Below, piece after piece: positions 27,623 to 35,847 of a DNA stretch of 47,111 nt (position 1 is its first letter; the number at the start of each line of letters is the position of its first letter). The DNA comes from Actinomycetota bacterium (GTDB taxonomy: Bacteria; Actinomycetota; Acidimicrobiia; Acidimicrobiales; Ilumatobacteraceae): positions 1 to 47,111 of the forward strand of contig JAQCGT010000006.1 in assembly GCA_027730505.1 (NCBI GenBank). The letters run 5' to 3'. Both the position numbers and the translations under genes were made by a program. Below the pieces are notes generated by a model. The model was given only the letters and a program-made list of their open reading frames with translations. It did no database searches and was not told the origin of the DNA.

Positions 27623-28506
27623 CCAGGCGTTATCGAGTGGTGCACCGGACCGAGTATCGCTACGGGGCGATGATGACCGACGGCTACTCGGTGGCTGTGG
27701 TGTCACCCCGGTCGACCGGACTGCAGACTGTTGTGTCAGCGGACGTGACGTCTGATCCTGAGCCCGACGAACGCGATGAGCGTGTTGACCAATGGGGCAA
27801 TCACATCGTGCAGTTCGGAGTGCACCGCCCGCATGATCATTCGACGATCGAGTCGGTGTCGGTGGTCGAGGTCGACACGGTGATGCATCCGGACGATCCG
27901 ACGCCGTGGGAGGACGTGGCGGCGATCATCGCCGCAGCCCAGGGCGATCAAGCGATCGGCGTGCGCCCTTTTGCGTCGTCGTCGCCCTTCGTCGATGTGG
28001 GGTCGAATTTGACAGCACTGCGAGCGTTGGCTGCGACGGTGGTGACCGCTGACATGAGTGTGGTCGACGTGGCTCGTGGGCTCTGTTCGACGATCTTCGA
28101 GGGTTTCGAGTTCGATCCCGGATTCTCCGAGGTGTCGACCCCGCTCGCCGATGTGTTGGCTGAACGTCGAGGTGTGTGCCAGGACTTCGCTCACTTGGCG
28201 ATCGGCGCACTTCGGTCGCTCGGCCTTGCGGCGCGTTACGTCAGTGGGTACATCGAGACCGACCCGCCGCCGGGGGAGGAGCGACTCATTGGTGCAGATG
28301 CGTCGCACGCCTGGTGTTCGATCTGGACGCCGGGGGCAGGATGGGTCGACTTCGATCCGACGAACGGTCACCTGCCGGTGGAACGGCATGTGACGGTGGC
28401 GTGGGGGCGTGATTACGCAGATGTGGTGCCGGTTCGCGGTGTGGTCATCGGGCCGAACGCCGATCAGGATCTCGTGGTGTCGGTCGACGTTGCTCGCGTG
28501 GGTTGA
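27619..28506 (+). CDS. Transglutaminase-like protein with N-terminal beta domain
   Basis: Protein of 295 residues that ends the ATP-grasp operon. The N-terminus RRYRVVHRTEYRYGAMMTDG is the beta-structured domain typical of this group. The papain-like transglutaminase core has the catalytic cysteine in RRGVCQDFAHLAIGALRSLG (C187), the histidine in DASHAWCSIWTPG (H230) and the aspartate in WVDFDPTNGH (D246), so the triad is intact. Relatives are predicted to cleave or form isopeptide bonds, perhaps acting on the product of the ATP-grasp ligase. The start overlaps the previous stop as ATGA. No signal peptide is seen. Confidence 0.88.
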   Translation: MTRRYRVVHRTEYRYGAMMTDGYSVAVVSPRSTGLQTVVSADVTSDPEPDERDERVDQWGNHIVQFGVHRPHDHSTIESVSVVEVDTVMHPDDPTPWEDVAAIIAAAQGDQAIGVRPFASSSPFVDVGSNLTALRALAATVVTADMSVVDVARGLCSTIFEGFEFDPGFSEVSTPLADVLAERRGVCQDFAHLAIGALRSLGLAARYVSGYIETDPPPGEERLIGADASHAWCSIWTPGAGWVDFDPTNGHLPVERHVTVAWGRDYADVVPVRGVVIGPNADQDLVVSVDVARVG

Positions 28507-28519
28507 CGACGGCGATTGA

Positions 28520-29137
28520 TCAGCGGCGTTTGGCGTTCTGCGCCTGCTCACGCCGCGTTTTGGCCTCGGCCTGCTTGCGGGCCTTGGCTTCCTTGCGCTT
28601 GGCTTTGATCGCTTCGCGCTCGGGATCATCGGCCACGGCGGCGACAGCGGGGGCAACCACTGGGCGGGATTCGACGGGCGGCAACTTGAGCACGTCGTCG
28701 TTCTTCAGCAGATCTCGGATGATCGGGGCAGCTGGCGCCTCGCCGGCGACGGTTGAGGCGAGCATCATGCGGGTGGCAGCGAGACCGTGACGCTCGATCA
28801 ACCCGGGAAGCACTCCCTGAAGGTCCTCGGTTGAGGGATGATCGGCGTGGTCACCGAGTTGTTCGATGCAATCGGCGAGGCATGCATCGGTGATGACCAT
28901 GATGATGCCTTCCATGGTGCCATCGAGTCGGCCCCGGCTGGCGGCGTCACGGATGTGGACCGGATCGGTCTCGCCGAGGACGAGTTCGGTGAGCGCGTCG
29001 AGGTGGTCTTCGTCGAGGGCCTCGACAAGGGCGGTGATCTCGGCGTCGGTGGCGAGCGAGATGGTTCGGTCGAGGAGTCCGAGGGACTGCAGACGGGTCT
29101 TCACCTGATTCACCCGGGGGAGGCTATCGGGACTCAC
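28520..29137 (-). CDS. Hypothetical protein with basic coiled tail
   Basis: About 205 residues, not recognised. A helical, acidic first half (ATDAEITALVEALDEDHLDA and LGETDPVHIRDAASRGRLDG) is followed by a linker and a strongly basic, likely coiled-coil end (EREAIKAKRKEAKARKQAEA, then KTRREQAQNAKRR), as in some nucleic-acid-binding proteins. The start is uncertain: GTG at 29197 would overlap a LacI-type operator, so I prefer the GTG at 29137; GTG at 29113 is also possible. It converges on the transglutaminase gene and diverges from the UgpC-like ATPase. Confidence 0.6.
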   Translation of the reverse strand: MSPDSLPRVNQVKTRLQSLGLLDRTISLATDAEITALVEALDEDHLDALTELVLGETDPVHIRDAASRGRLDGTMEGIIMVITDACLADCIEQLGDHADHPSTEDLQGVLPGLIERHGLAATRMMLASTVAGEAPAAPIIRDLLKNDDVLKLPPVESRPVVAPAVAAVADDPEREAIKAKRKEAKARKQAEAKTRREQAQNAKRR

Positions 29138-29166
29138 CGGGGTGCCAGAGGGCTGTAGAGTCTCGA

Positions 29167-29182
29167 CTGAAACCGCTTTCAG
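29167..29182. promoter_or_regulatory. LacI-family operator upstream of the UgpC-like ATPase
   Basis: CTGAAACCGCTTTCAG is a 16-bp near-perfect palindrome of the LacI/GalR type (TGAAA-CG-TTTCA). It agrees at 13 of 16 positions with the site before lacI at 33487. A TAGAGT -10-like element at 29156-29161 would place the transcript start within it, a good position for repression of the ATPase gene at 29243. Confidence 0.7.
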
Positions 29183-29242
29183 GTGGTTTGATGTCACGAC
29201 GTCATCTCGGCGCCATCATGGCGTCGCCGAAACGGGGGAATC

Positions 29243-30412
29243 ATGGCAACCGTCACGCTGTCCGGGGTCAACAAGGTCTACGACAACGGCTATCACGCCA
29301 TCCACGACCTGTCGCTCGAGATCGTCGACGGCGAGTTCCTCGTGCTGGTCGGCCCATCGGGCTGCGGAAAGTCGACTGCGCTGCGCATGATCGCCGGCCT
29401 CGAAACAATCACCTCCGGTGAGATGAAGATCGGCGATCGGGTTGTGAACGACGTGGAGCCCAAGGATCGCGACATCGCAATGGTCTTTCAGAACTACGCG
29501 CTGTACCCACACATGTCGGTGGCGGACAACATCGGCTTCGCCCTGAAACTGGCCAAGGTCCCGAAAGACGAGATCGAGGAGCGGGTGAAGCGAGCGGCCG
29601 AGATTCTCGAACTCACGACCTACCTCGATAGAAAGCCCGGACAGCTATCGGGCGGTCAGCGGCAGCGTGTCGCCATGGGACGAGCCATCGTGCGTCAACC
29701 CGCAGCGTTCTTGATGGACGAACCGCTGTCGAATCTCGACGCCAAACTGCGTGTGCAGATGCGGGCCGAGATCGCTGCGCTCCAGCGTTCGCTCGGCGTC
29801 ACCACGTTCTACGTCACCCACGACCAGGTCGAAGCCATGACGATGGGTGACCGGGTGGCGGTCATCAAGGACGGCTACCTCCAACAGGTTGACACCCCGC
29901 AGAATCTCTACGACCGCCCCGTCAATGTCTTCGTGGCGGCCTTCATCGGCTCACCGTCGATGAACCTCTTCGACGGTCGCCTCGCGCTTTCGGGCGACAC
30001 GGCCACGGTGACGCTCGGTTCGCAGACACTGACCCTCGGCTCCGAGGTGCTCGCTGCTCGACCAGCACTGCGCAACTACGACGGCCGCAATGTGGTGGTC
30101 GGCATTCGCCCCGAGGACTTCGAGGACAATGAGTTCGCCGGCGATGCGTCGGGCCGAACCATGACCGCCCCGGTGAAGCTCATCGAAGCACTCGGATCGG
30201 AGTTGATGGTGCACTTCTCGATCGATGCCCCGACGGTCGACTCGGGCGATCCCGATGCGCCTGAGACCCAGCCCGTCGACGGGCAGGCCAACGCGGTGGG
30301 TCGGTTCAATCCGCGCTCACGGGTGCGCTCCGGCGACACGGCGACGATTGCCGTGTCGACCGAGAACCTGCACTTCTTCGACGCCGAATCGCGTCTCGCA
30401 ATCTGGTCTTGA
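29243..30412 (+). CDS. Sugar ABC transporter ATP-binding protein (UgpC/MsmK/MalK family)
   Basis: ATPase of 389 residues of the carbohydrate-uptake class 1 type. Walker A is GPSGCGKST, the signature LSGGQRQR, Walker B FLMDEPLSNLD, and the H-loop is in FYVTHDQVEAMTM. A C-terminal OB-type regulatory domain begins around NLFDGRLALSGDTATVTL and carries VVVGIRPEDFED. Such ATPases can serve several sugar transporters; no permease or binding protein is nearby. GGGGGA precedes the ATG. A LacI-type operator lies 60 bases upstream, tying it to the lacI operon downstream. Confidence 0.92.
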   Translation: MATVTLSGVNKVYDNGYHAIHDLSLEIVDGEFLVLVGPSGCGKSTALRMIAGLETITSGEMKIGDRVVNDVEPKDRDIAMVFQNYALYPHMSVADNIGFALKLAKVPKDEIEERVKRAAEILELTTYLDRKPGQLSGGQRQRVAMGRAIVRQPAAFLMDEPLSNLDAKLRVQMRAEIAALQRSLGVTTFYVTHDQVEAMTMGDRVAVIKDGYLQQVDTPQNLYDRPVNVFVAAFIGSPSMNLFDGRLALSGDTATVTLGSQTLTLGSEVLAARPALRNYDGRNVVVGIRPEDFEDNEFAGDASGRTMTAPVKLIEALGSELMVHFSIDAPTVDSGDPDAPETQPVDGQANAVGRFNPRSRVRSGDTATIAVSTENLHFFDAESRLAIWS

Positions 30413-30427
30413 GAACCAGTTCGACGC

Positions 30428-31510
30428 TCAGCCCCAGCGGGGTTTGAGCGGCGAGTGGTTCATCTCGGGCAGCACGTATCGGGCGAAGAGGTCGCATTCG
30501 TCCTTGTGCGGGTAGCCCGACAGCACGAACGCTCCGATGCCGGCATCGCGGTACGCCTCAAGCTTGGCGAGCACCTGATCGGGATCACCGACGATGGCAG
30601 CACCGGCGCCGCTGCGCGCCCGACCGATGCCGGTCCACAGATTCGCTTCGGCATAGCCGTCATCACCGGCTGAGTCGCGCAGTTCGGCCTGGCGCTGCAC
30701 ACCGACCGAGGCGGCGTCGAGCGAACGATTCCGGATCTCGGCGCCGGTGTCGGCATCGAGTTTGGAGAGCAGTCGATCGGCAGCGGCTCGGGCTTCGGTT
30801 TCGGTTTCGCGCACGATCACGTGGGTGCGGAGACCGCACACCAGTGAACGGTCGTATGCAGCCGCCCGTTGGTTCATTTCGGCCACGGTCGCGCCGACTG
30901 ATGCCACGGTGTCGGGCCACGTGAGGAACACGTCGGCCTCAGCGGCTGCAACATCCTTCGCGTCCTCGGAGAAGCCGCCGAAGTAGAACGGCGGGCAGCG
31001 GCCGTCGACGGTTGCAGCGCGGGGCGGGTCAAGTGAGAGCTTCACGAACTCGCCGTCCATCTCGAGATGCTCGCCGTTGAGCAGGATGCGCAGTGCCTGC
31101 ATCCACTCACGGGTGCGCTGATAGCGCGGGCCCGACGGCAGCGTCTCGCCCGGGATGTCGGAGGAGATGATGTTGATCGTCAACCGTCCGTCGGCGAACT
31201 GATCGATGCTGGCCAGTTGTCGGGCCAACTGCGGCACCCACATCTCACCGATGCGAACCGCCAGCAACAAGTTGATGTCGGTGGTCTGTGTGGCGATGGC
31301 TGCGGCAAAGGCAGTCGAGTCGATGCCGAGGCCGTACCCGGACGGCAACAGCACATTGTCGAATCCGTTGCGGTCGGCGGTGCGCACGATGTCGGAGCAG
31401 TGCGACCAGGAACTCGCGAGTGATGGATCGGGAACACCGAGGAACTCGTAGTCGTCATCGCAGAGCGCGCCGAACCAGGCGACCTCTGCGGGGGTGGATG
31501 AATCGGTCAT
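30428..31510 (-). CDS. SsuD-like flavin-dependent (LLM class) monooxygenase
   Basis: Protein of 360 residues of the luciferase-like class, closest in pattern to FMNH2-dependent alkanesulfonate monooxygenase SsuD. Conserved features are FDNVLLPSGYG, NINIISSDIPGE-like ININIISS context (LTINIISSDIPGET), CGLRTHVIVRETETEA with the Arg and His of the SsuD active site, IGRARSGAGAAIVGDPDQV with the late arginine, and FVLSGYPHKDECDLF with a conserved histidine. SsuD enzymes cleave a C-S bond, releasing sulfite and an aldehyde. The start overlaps the aldo-keto reductase stop (ATGA). No flavin reductase gene is seen nearby. An F420-linked role is less likely but not excluded. Confidence 0.87.
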   Translation of the reverse strand: MTDSSTPAEVAWFGALCDDDYEFLGVPDPSLASSWSHCSDIVRTADRNGFDNVLLPSGYGLGIDSTAFAAAIATQTTDINLLLAVRIGEMWVPQLARQLASIDQFADGRLTINIISSDIPGETLPSGPRYQRTREWMQALRILLNGEHLEMDGEFVKLSLDPPRAATVDGRCPPFYFGGFSEDAKDVAAAEADVFLTWPDTVASVGATVAEMNQRAAAYDRSLVCGLRTHVIVRETETEARAAADRLLSKLDADTGAEIRNRSLDAASVGVQRQAELRDSAGDDGYAEANLWTGIGRARSGAGAAIVGDPDQVLAKLEAYRDAGIGAFVLSGYPHKDECDLFARYVLPEMNHSPLKPRWG

Positions 31511-32406
31511 GGCAGGGGTCTCCCTTCGGATGCCTGGACAATGGCGTAGACGTCGGACCGGTCAAGACGAACCGACGCTGCAGCGGTGGCCTCAGCGATG
31601 CGCTCGGGACGCTGGGTTCCGATGATCGCAATGGGTCGCGCCGGATGGGCGAGGACGAACGCAAGAGCGACCGTCGCTCGATCGGTGGATTCACGTGCTG
31701 CGATTTCGTCGAGCACGCTCACCAGTTCTGCGGGCACGCCCGAACCGGTGGCAAGTCGACCGCCGGCGAGTGGGCTCCACGCGAGGGGAAGCACACCTGA
31801 ACGCATGCACATATCCATGGTGCCGTCGCGCATCGGCGCCAGTTCGGCGGCGGAGAATTCGGGTTGGGTGCTCACGATGGGGAAGGGCAGATGAGCGGCG
31901 AGTGCCTCGGTCTGTGCAACGGTGTGGTTCGACACGCCGACCTCGCGGATCTTGCCCTCGGTGCGCAGCGCAGCGAGCGTGGCGGCGACCTCTGCCGGAT
32001 GGGCGAACATGTCCGGTCGGTGGATCTGGTAGAGGTCGATCGTGTCGACACCCAGCCGACGAAGCGAGTCTTCACAGGCAGTGCGAAGACCCTCGGGTGA
32101 TGAGTCATAGGGGACGGGCGGCTTGATCCCGCCCTTGGTGGCGAGCACCATGCGGTCACGCAGCCCGGGCGTGGTGCGCAAGACCTCGCCGAGCGCTTCC
32201 TCGACACTGCCGAAGCCGGTGCCGTTCCAGTCGAGGCCATAGACGTCGGCGGTGTCGATCAGATTGAGGCCGTTGTCGAGGGCGGACTCAACGAGAGCGC
32301 GTCGACGTTCGAGATCGGTGTCGGTGAATCGCCACATGCCGAACGCGATCGCGCCGACCGCTCCGAGTGAACCGAGCATGCGAGGTGTGGGGTCGACGAG
32401 GGTCAT
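31507..32406 (-). CDS. Aldo/keto reductase
   Basis: NAD(P)H-dependent carbonyl reductase of 299 residues with the complete catalytic tetrad: D51 and Y56 (NLIDTADVYG), K91 (LATKGG) and H129 (YQIHRPD). The end (PIAIIGTQRPERIAEATAAA) is the cofactor-binding region. The FGMWR start resembles the YdhF-like and SmoB-like branch, in which SmoB reduces 6-oxo-glucose. It is the middle gene of a lacI-AKR-SsuD operon: eight bases after lacI, and overlapping the monooxygenase. The substrate may be the aldehyde made by that enzyme; this is inference. Confidence 0.9.
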   Translation of the reverse strand: MTLVDPTPRMLGSLGAVGAIAFGMWRFTDTDLERRRALVESALDNGLNLIDTADVYGLDWNGTGFGSVEEALGEVLRTTPGLRDRMVLATKGGIKPPVPYDSSPEGLRTACEDSLRRLGVDTIDLYQIHRPDMFAHPAEVAATLAALRTEGKIREVGVSNHTVAQTEALAAHLPFPIVSTQPEFSAAELAPMRDGTMDMCMRSGVLPLAWSPLAGGRLATGSGVPAELVSVLDEIAARESTDRATVALAFVLAHPARPIAIIGTQRPERIAEATAAASVRLDRSDVYAIVQASEGRPLP

Positions 32407-32414
32407 GTGAGCTC

Positions 32415-33464
32415 CTATTCGGGTCGTGCGTTGGGTGAGGTGGAAGAGCGTGGCACCAGAGTGACGTCGTGACAGATGTGTTCGACCGCTTTGGTGTCGG
32501 CCGCGCTGAGTTGGTCGATGAGGAGTCGGGCAGCGGTGGAGCCGTGACCGGACACGTCCTGGGCGATGGTGGTCAACCCGATCACGGCTGACATCTCATG
32601 GTCATCGACCCCGATGATCGATACGTCGTCGGGAACACGCAGCCCATGTTCCCGCGCTGCTCGGTGCACGCCGAACGCCATCTCGTCACTGAGGGCGAAC
32701 ACGGCGGTTGGTGGATCGGCACGAGAGAACAGTTCGTCGCCGGCTGCGGCACCACCATCGACGGTGAAGCCTCCCGGAAGGACCATCGAGGCGTCGAGCG
32801 ACAGTCCGGATTCGGCGAGAGTGCTGGTGCTTCCAGCGAGCCGCAACCGTGGCACGGCGAAGCGAAACGGATCGAGGCGCGGGTCACCGATGGCGCCGAC
32901 GACGGCGATGCGGGTGTGGCCGAGCTCGAGAAGATGCCGGGTGGCGATCTCGCCGACCATTCGGTCGTCGATGCCGACGGTCGGGAAACCACCGCTGGCA
33001 GCGCCGATTGAGACGACTTCGATACCGATGTCGTGGAAGCGGTCGACGTGCGAGTCAGCGAGCGCATAGTCCACGAAGATCAGTCCGTCGACCCGGCGAC
33101 GAAGCCGGGCGGAGTCATCGGCGAGCCGGTCGAGATGTTCATGCGATGCGGCGGACATGACGATGAGGTCGAGACCCTGCTCAGCGCAGATCTCCTCGAT
33201 GCCGGCAACGACCTGAGCGAAGTACCAACCGCCGAGCAGTGGCACCACCACTCCGATGGTGCCGGTGCGACCTGATGCGAGTCTCGTGGCTGCTGGATCG
33301 GCGTGATAGTCGAGCCGACTGGCGGCGTCGACGACGGCTTGTCGTGTTGCCGGTGCCACATTGGGCAGACCTCGCAGCGCCCGACTCACCGTGGCGACCG
33401 AGACGCCGGCTGCCGCTGCGACGTCGTCAATCGTCGGGCGATCCCGAGCTGCTCTCTGCGGCAT
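32415..33464 (-). CDS. LacI-family transcriptional regulator
   Basis: Repressor of 349 residues. The N-terminal helix-turn-helix and hinge are clear: PTIDDVAAAAGVSVATVSRA, LRGLPNVAPATRQAVVDAAS. The periplasmic-binding-like effector domain follows (TIGVVVPLLGGWYFAQVVAG, GHTRIAVVGAIGD, DDVSIIGVDDHEMSAVIGLT, TTIAQDV). It is the first gene of a minus-strand operon with an aldo-keto reductase and an SsuD-like monooxygenase. A LacI-type operator 23 bases before its start indicates autoregulation; a second copy lies before the UgpC-like ATPase. The effector is unknown, plausibly a sugar. Confidence 0.94.
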   Translation of the reverse strand: MPQRAARDRPTIDDVAAAAGVSVATVSRALRGLPNVAPATRQAVVDAASRLDYHADPAATRLASGRTGTIGVVVPLLGGWYFAQVVAGIEEICAEQGLDLIVMSAASHEHLDRLADDSARLRRRVDGLIFVDYALADSHVDRFHDIGIEVVSIGAASGGFPTVGIDDRMVGEIATRHLLELGHTRIAVVGAIGDPRLDPFRFAVPRLRLAGSTSTLAESGLSLDASMVLPGGFTVDGGAAAGDELFSRADPPTAVFALSDEMAFGVHRAAREHGLRVPDDVSIIGVDDHEMSAVIGLTTIAQDVSGHGSTAARLLIDQLSAADTKAVEHICHDVTLVPRSSTSPNARPE

Positions 33465-33486
33465 ATGAACAGCCTACGGAGACTCA

Positions 33487-33502
33487 CTGAAGGCGCTTGC
33501 AG
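33487..33502. promoter_or_regulatory. LacI-family operator in the lacI / deoC divergent region
   Basis: CTGAAGGCGCTTGCAG is a palindrome-like site of the LacI type, 13 of 16 bases identical to the one at 29167. It is 22 bases upstream of lacI and 49 bases upstream of deoC, so it may control both directions. Confidence 0.65.
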
Positions 33503-33551
33503 CGACCTTCGTCCCTGTTCGGCGGTGCAACGGGGGGCCTAGGTTGATCTC

Positions 33552-34289
33552 ATGGAATTCGACCGTGTGCGGGTGGCGCGTCGCGCCATATCGATGATCG
33601 ACCTGACGGATCTTGCCGATGACGCTTCGCCGGTGGCGGTTGAGGCGCTCTGTGCCGAGGCGATGTCTCATGGTGTTGCGGCGGTTTGCGTGTGGCCCGA
33701 CTTTGTGGCGTCGGCCGCTCGGGCTCTCAACGGATCCGGCGTGTCGGTGGCGACGGTTGTCGATTTCCCGACCGGCGAGGAACGGCCGTTTGCGACTGCG
33801 GTGCTCGCCGAGCGGGCCATTGCGGATGGTGCGGACGAGATCGATGTGGTTCTGCCGTGGCGGGCATGGATGGCCGGCGGCACTGAGCGAGCCGCTCGAA
33901 TGCTTGACGCGGTCCGTTCGGCTGCGCCGCCGCCTGTGACGGTCAAGGTGATCATCGAGTCAGGGCAACTGGCGAGCCCCCACCTGATTGCTGACGCGAC
34001 GCGTTTTGCTATCGATCATGGCGCTGACTTCGTGAAGACCTCCACCGGCAAGACGCCGGTCTCAGCAACTCCGGAGGCGGTGGCAGCGATCCTCGACGTG
34101 GTGTCGACGTCCGACCGTATGGTCGGGGTGAAGGCATCGGGTGGTATCCGGACCTTTGATCAAGCGGCGGGATATCTCTCTCAGGTCGATGATCGGATGG
34201 GTGAGAGCTGGGCGAGCCCCGCCACCTTCCGATTCGGTGCCAGCGGGCTGCTCGCTGCGCTGGTGGCCGAGACAGTCAGTCCCGCTTGA
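33552..34289 (+). CDS. deoC: Deoxyribose-phosphate aldolase
   Basis: Class I aldolase of 245 residues that splits 2-deoxyribose-5-phosphate into glyceraldehyde-3-phosphate and acetaldehyde. The Schiff-base lysine is in DFVKTSTGKTPVSAT (K162), the second lysine in VGVKASGGIRTFDQA (K194), and EIDVVLPWRAWM matches the conserved proton-relay region. AGG precedes the ATG. It diverges from the lacI operon and shares its operator region; its 3' end overlaps the convergent rhodanese gene by 14 bases. Confidence 0.92.
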   Translation: MEFDRVRVARRAISMIDLTDLADDASPVAVEALCAEAMSHGVAAVCVWPDFVASAARALNGSGVSVATVVDFPTGEERPFATAVLAERAIADGADEIDVVLPWRAWMAGGTERAARMLDAVRSAAPPPVTVKVIIESGQLASPHLIADATRFAIDHGADFVKTSTGKTPVSATPEAVAAILDVVSTSDRMVGVKASGGIRTFDQAAGYLSQVDDRMGESWASPATFRFGASGLLAALVAETVSPA

Positions 34290-34689
34290 CCCACTTCGAT
34301 GAATTGCTGACGTCCTCGACTGAGCCACCGGCATCGGCCCAACCGTTGAAGCCGACGGTGAGGTGGGCGACGTTGGTGTAGCCGATGTCGTTGAGCACAG
34401 CGGTTGCAAGCGCTGAGCGCTGGCCACCGGCGCAGTACAGCACGTAGCGATCATCGAATTGGAACTGCTCGCGGTAGTAGGGGCTGTCGGGATCGAACCA
34501 GAATTCGAGCATGCCGCGTGGCGTCGAGACGGCGCCCGGTACTGAGCCCTTCTCCAAACGTTCGCGGAAGTCACGGATGTCGATCACCGTGCACGTGCCG
34601 GCCTCGATCTCAGCCTGAAGCTGCTCGACGGTGAGTTCTTCGATTCGGGCCTTGGCCTCAGCCACCATGTCGTTGACGGATCGCCTCAT
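34276..34689 (-). CDS. Rhodanese-like domain protein
   Basis: Protein of 137 residues, a single rhodanese domain: VIDIRDFRERLEKGSVPGAV, FDDRYVLYCAGGQRSALATA with the active-site cysteine, and LTVGFNGWADAGGSVED. It probably transfers sulfane sulfur. The ATG at 34689 (MRRSVNDMVAEAKARIEELT) was chosen; a start at 34740 would add 17 residues without family resemblance. It is convergent with deoC and divergent from the SDR gene. A link to the nearby SsuD-like sulfur chemistry is possible but unsupported. Confidence 0.88.
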   Translation of the reverse strand: MRRSVNDMVAEAKARIEELTVEQLQAEIEAGTCTVIDIRDFRERLEKGSVPGAVSTPRGMLEFWFDPDSPYYREQFQFDDRYVLYCAGGQRSALATAVLNDIGYTNVAHLTVGFNGWADAGGSVEDVSNSSKWVKRD

Positions 34690-34763
34690 GGCGGGAACGG
34701 TAGTCAGGTGCTGATCGTTCGCACGAGGTGCGCCGAACATGGATGTCGGCGGAGACTCTGGTC

Positions 34764-35441
34764 ATGACGCAGTTAGCAGGTGCTCGGGTGTTGGTGGTCG
34801 GAGCAACCGGTGGCCTCGGTCGGGCGTTGGTGGCGGCATTCACCGGCGCTGGTGCGAAGGTTGTCGGCTCGGCACGGACCGAAACGGTCGTCGACGGACT
34901 GTCGGCGTTCGTGCCCGGAGACATCACGTCAGCAGCCGACCGGGAGCGTGTCGTCGACACGGCGATCGAGCACCTTGGAGGACTCGATGTGGTGGTGGTG
35001 GCATCGGGCGCTGTTGGTTTCGGGCCGGTCGAGATGGTGCGATCGGACGATCTGGCTCATCTGGTCGATGTCGATCTGACAGCGCCGCTGGCACTGTGCG
35101 GGCTGGTTGCCCCGATGGTCGATGAGGGCGGCGCTGTCGTCGTGCTGACGGGTGCGGTTGTCGACACCCCGATGCTCGGCACCGGTGTGTACGCAGCGGC
35201 GAAGACTGGACTGTCGACGGCCGTCGGGGTGATGGCACGCGAGTGGCGCCGCCGCGGTGTCCGGTTCATCGATGCTCGTCCGCCGCACACCGAGACCGGG
35301 CTGTCAGAGCGGCCGTTGTTCGGCCAAGCCCCACGGCTCGGCTCGGGTCTGGCCCCCGAGCAGGTCGCGGCGCGGATCGTGACGGCTGTGGCGGGCGATG
35401 AGACGGTGCTCGCCCCCGATGCTTTCAGCAGTGCGCCGTGA
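34764..35441 (+). CDS. Short-chain dehydrogenase/reductase
   Basis: SDR oxidoreductase of 225 residues. The cofactor-binding motif is VLVVGATGGLGRAL and the active-site YAAAK is in GTGVYAAAKTGLSTAVGVMA. The usual catalytic serine region reads VVVLTGAVVDTPML, with T-G where most SDRs have S-S, so activity or specificity may be unusual. The end PEQVAARIVTAVAGDETVLA is typical. The ATG at 34764 follows GGAG at a suitable distance; longer starts at 34728 and 34743 are possible. The stop overlaps the next gene's GTG. Confidence 0.85.
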   Translation: MTQLAGARVLVVGATGGLGRALVAAFTGAGAKVVGSARTETVVDGLSAFVPGDITSAADRERVVDTAIEHLGGLDVVVVASGAVGFGPVEMVRSDDLAHLVDVDLTAPLALCGLVAPMVDEGGAVVVLTGAVVDTPMLGTGVYAAAKTGLSTAVGVMAREWRRRGVRFIDARPPHTETGLSERPLFGQAPRLGSGLAPEQVAARIVTAVAGDETVLAPDAFSSAP

Positions 35442-35836
35442 CCCTGGAACGCAATGTGTCGCTTCCGGCTGCGGCGGCGTCATCGATCGAGCAGATCATC
35501 GGGATCATGCTCGACTCGTTCATGGCAGGTGGTGATCCGTCGACGGGTCGCGGTGCGTTCGCATGGGGCATCGACATCGAGCAGGTCGTCGACCTCGAAC
35601 AGCGCATGCGTGACGTGTGGTCGCCAGAAGAGCTGTCTCGCGGCGAAGGCCCGGATCGTTCGATCGAGTTGTCAATCGAGGACGTGACGCTGGTGCTGCA
35701 GGGCATGGCCTTCACCGAGGTGATGAGCGCCGAATTGCCCTGGGTCGACATGGTGCGGTGGACGTCGGACTTTGTGACAGCGGAGTTACGTCAGCACTGG
35801 AACGACGACGAGTGGTCATCATTCAACGGGTCGTGA
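35438..35836 (+). CDS. Hypothetical protein coupled to the SDR gene
   Basis: Acidic protein of 132 residues, not recognised. It shows amphipathic helices (SSIEQIIGIMLDSFMAGGDP and VVDLEQRMRDVWSPEELSRG) and a tryptophan-rich end (ELPWVDMVRWTSDFVTAELR). No membrane segment or signal is visible. The GTG start lies within the SDR stop (GTGA), so the two are probably translated together. It converges on the GDPD lipoprotein gene 11 bases away. Confidence 0.7.
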   Translation: MTLERNVSLPAAAASSIEQIIGIMLDSFMAGGDPSTGRGAFAWGIDIEQVVDLEQRMRDVWSPEELSRGEGPDRSIELSIEDVTLVLQGMAFTEVMSAELPWVDMVRWTSDFVTAELRQHWNDDEWSSFNGS

Positions 35837-35847
35837 CCTTCAACGGA

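Noticed and set aside
30428-31510. Reading the LLM-class enzyme as F420-dependent because an FrhB-type gene is in the window
   Set aside because: Its motifs (GLRTHVIVRE, GGAG-type loop and SGYPH) follow SsuD, an FMNH2 enzyme; the FrhB gene is 11 kb away.
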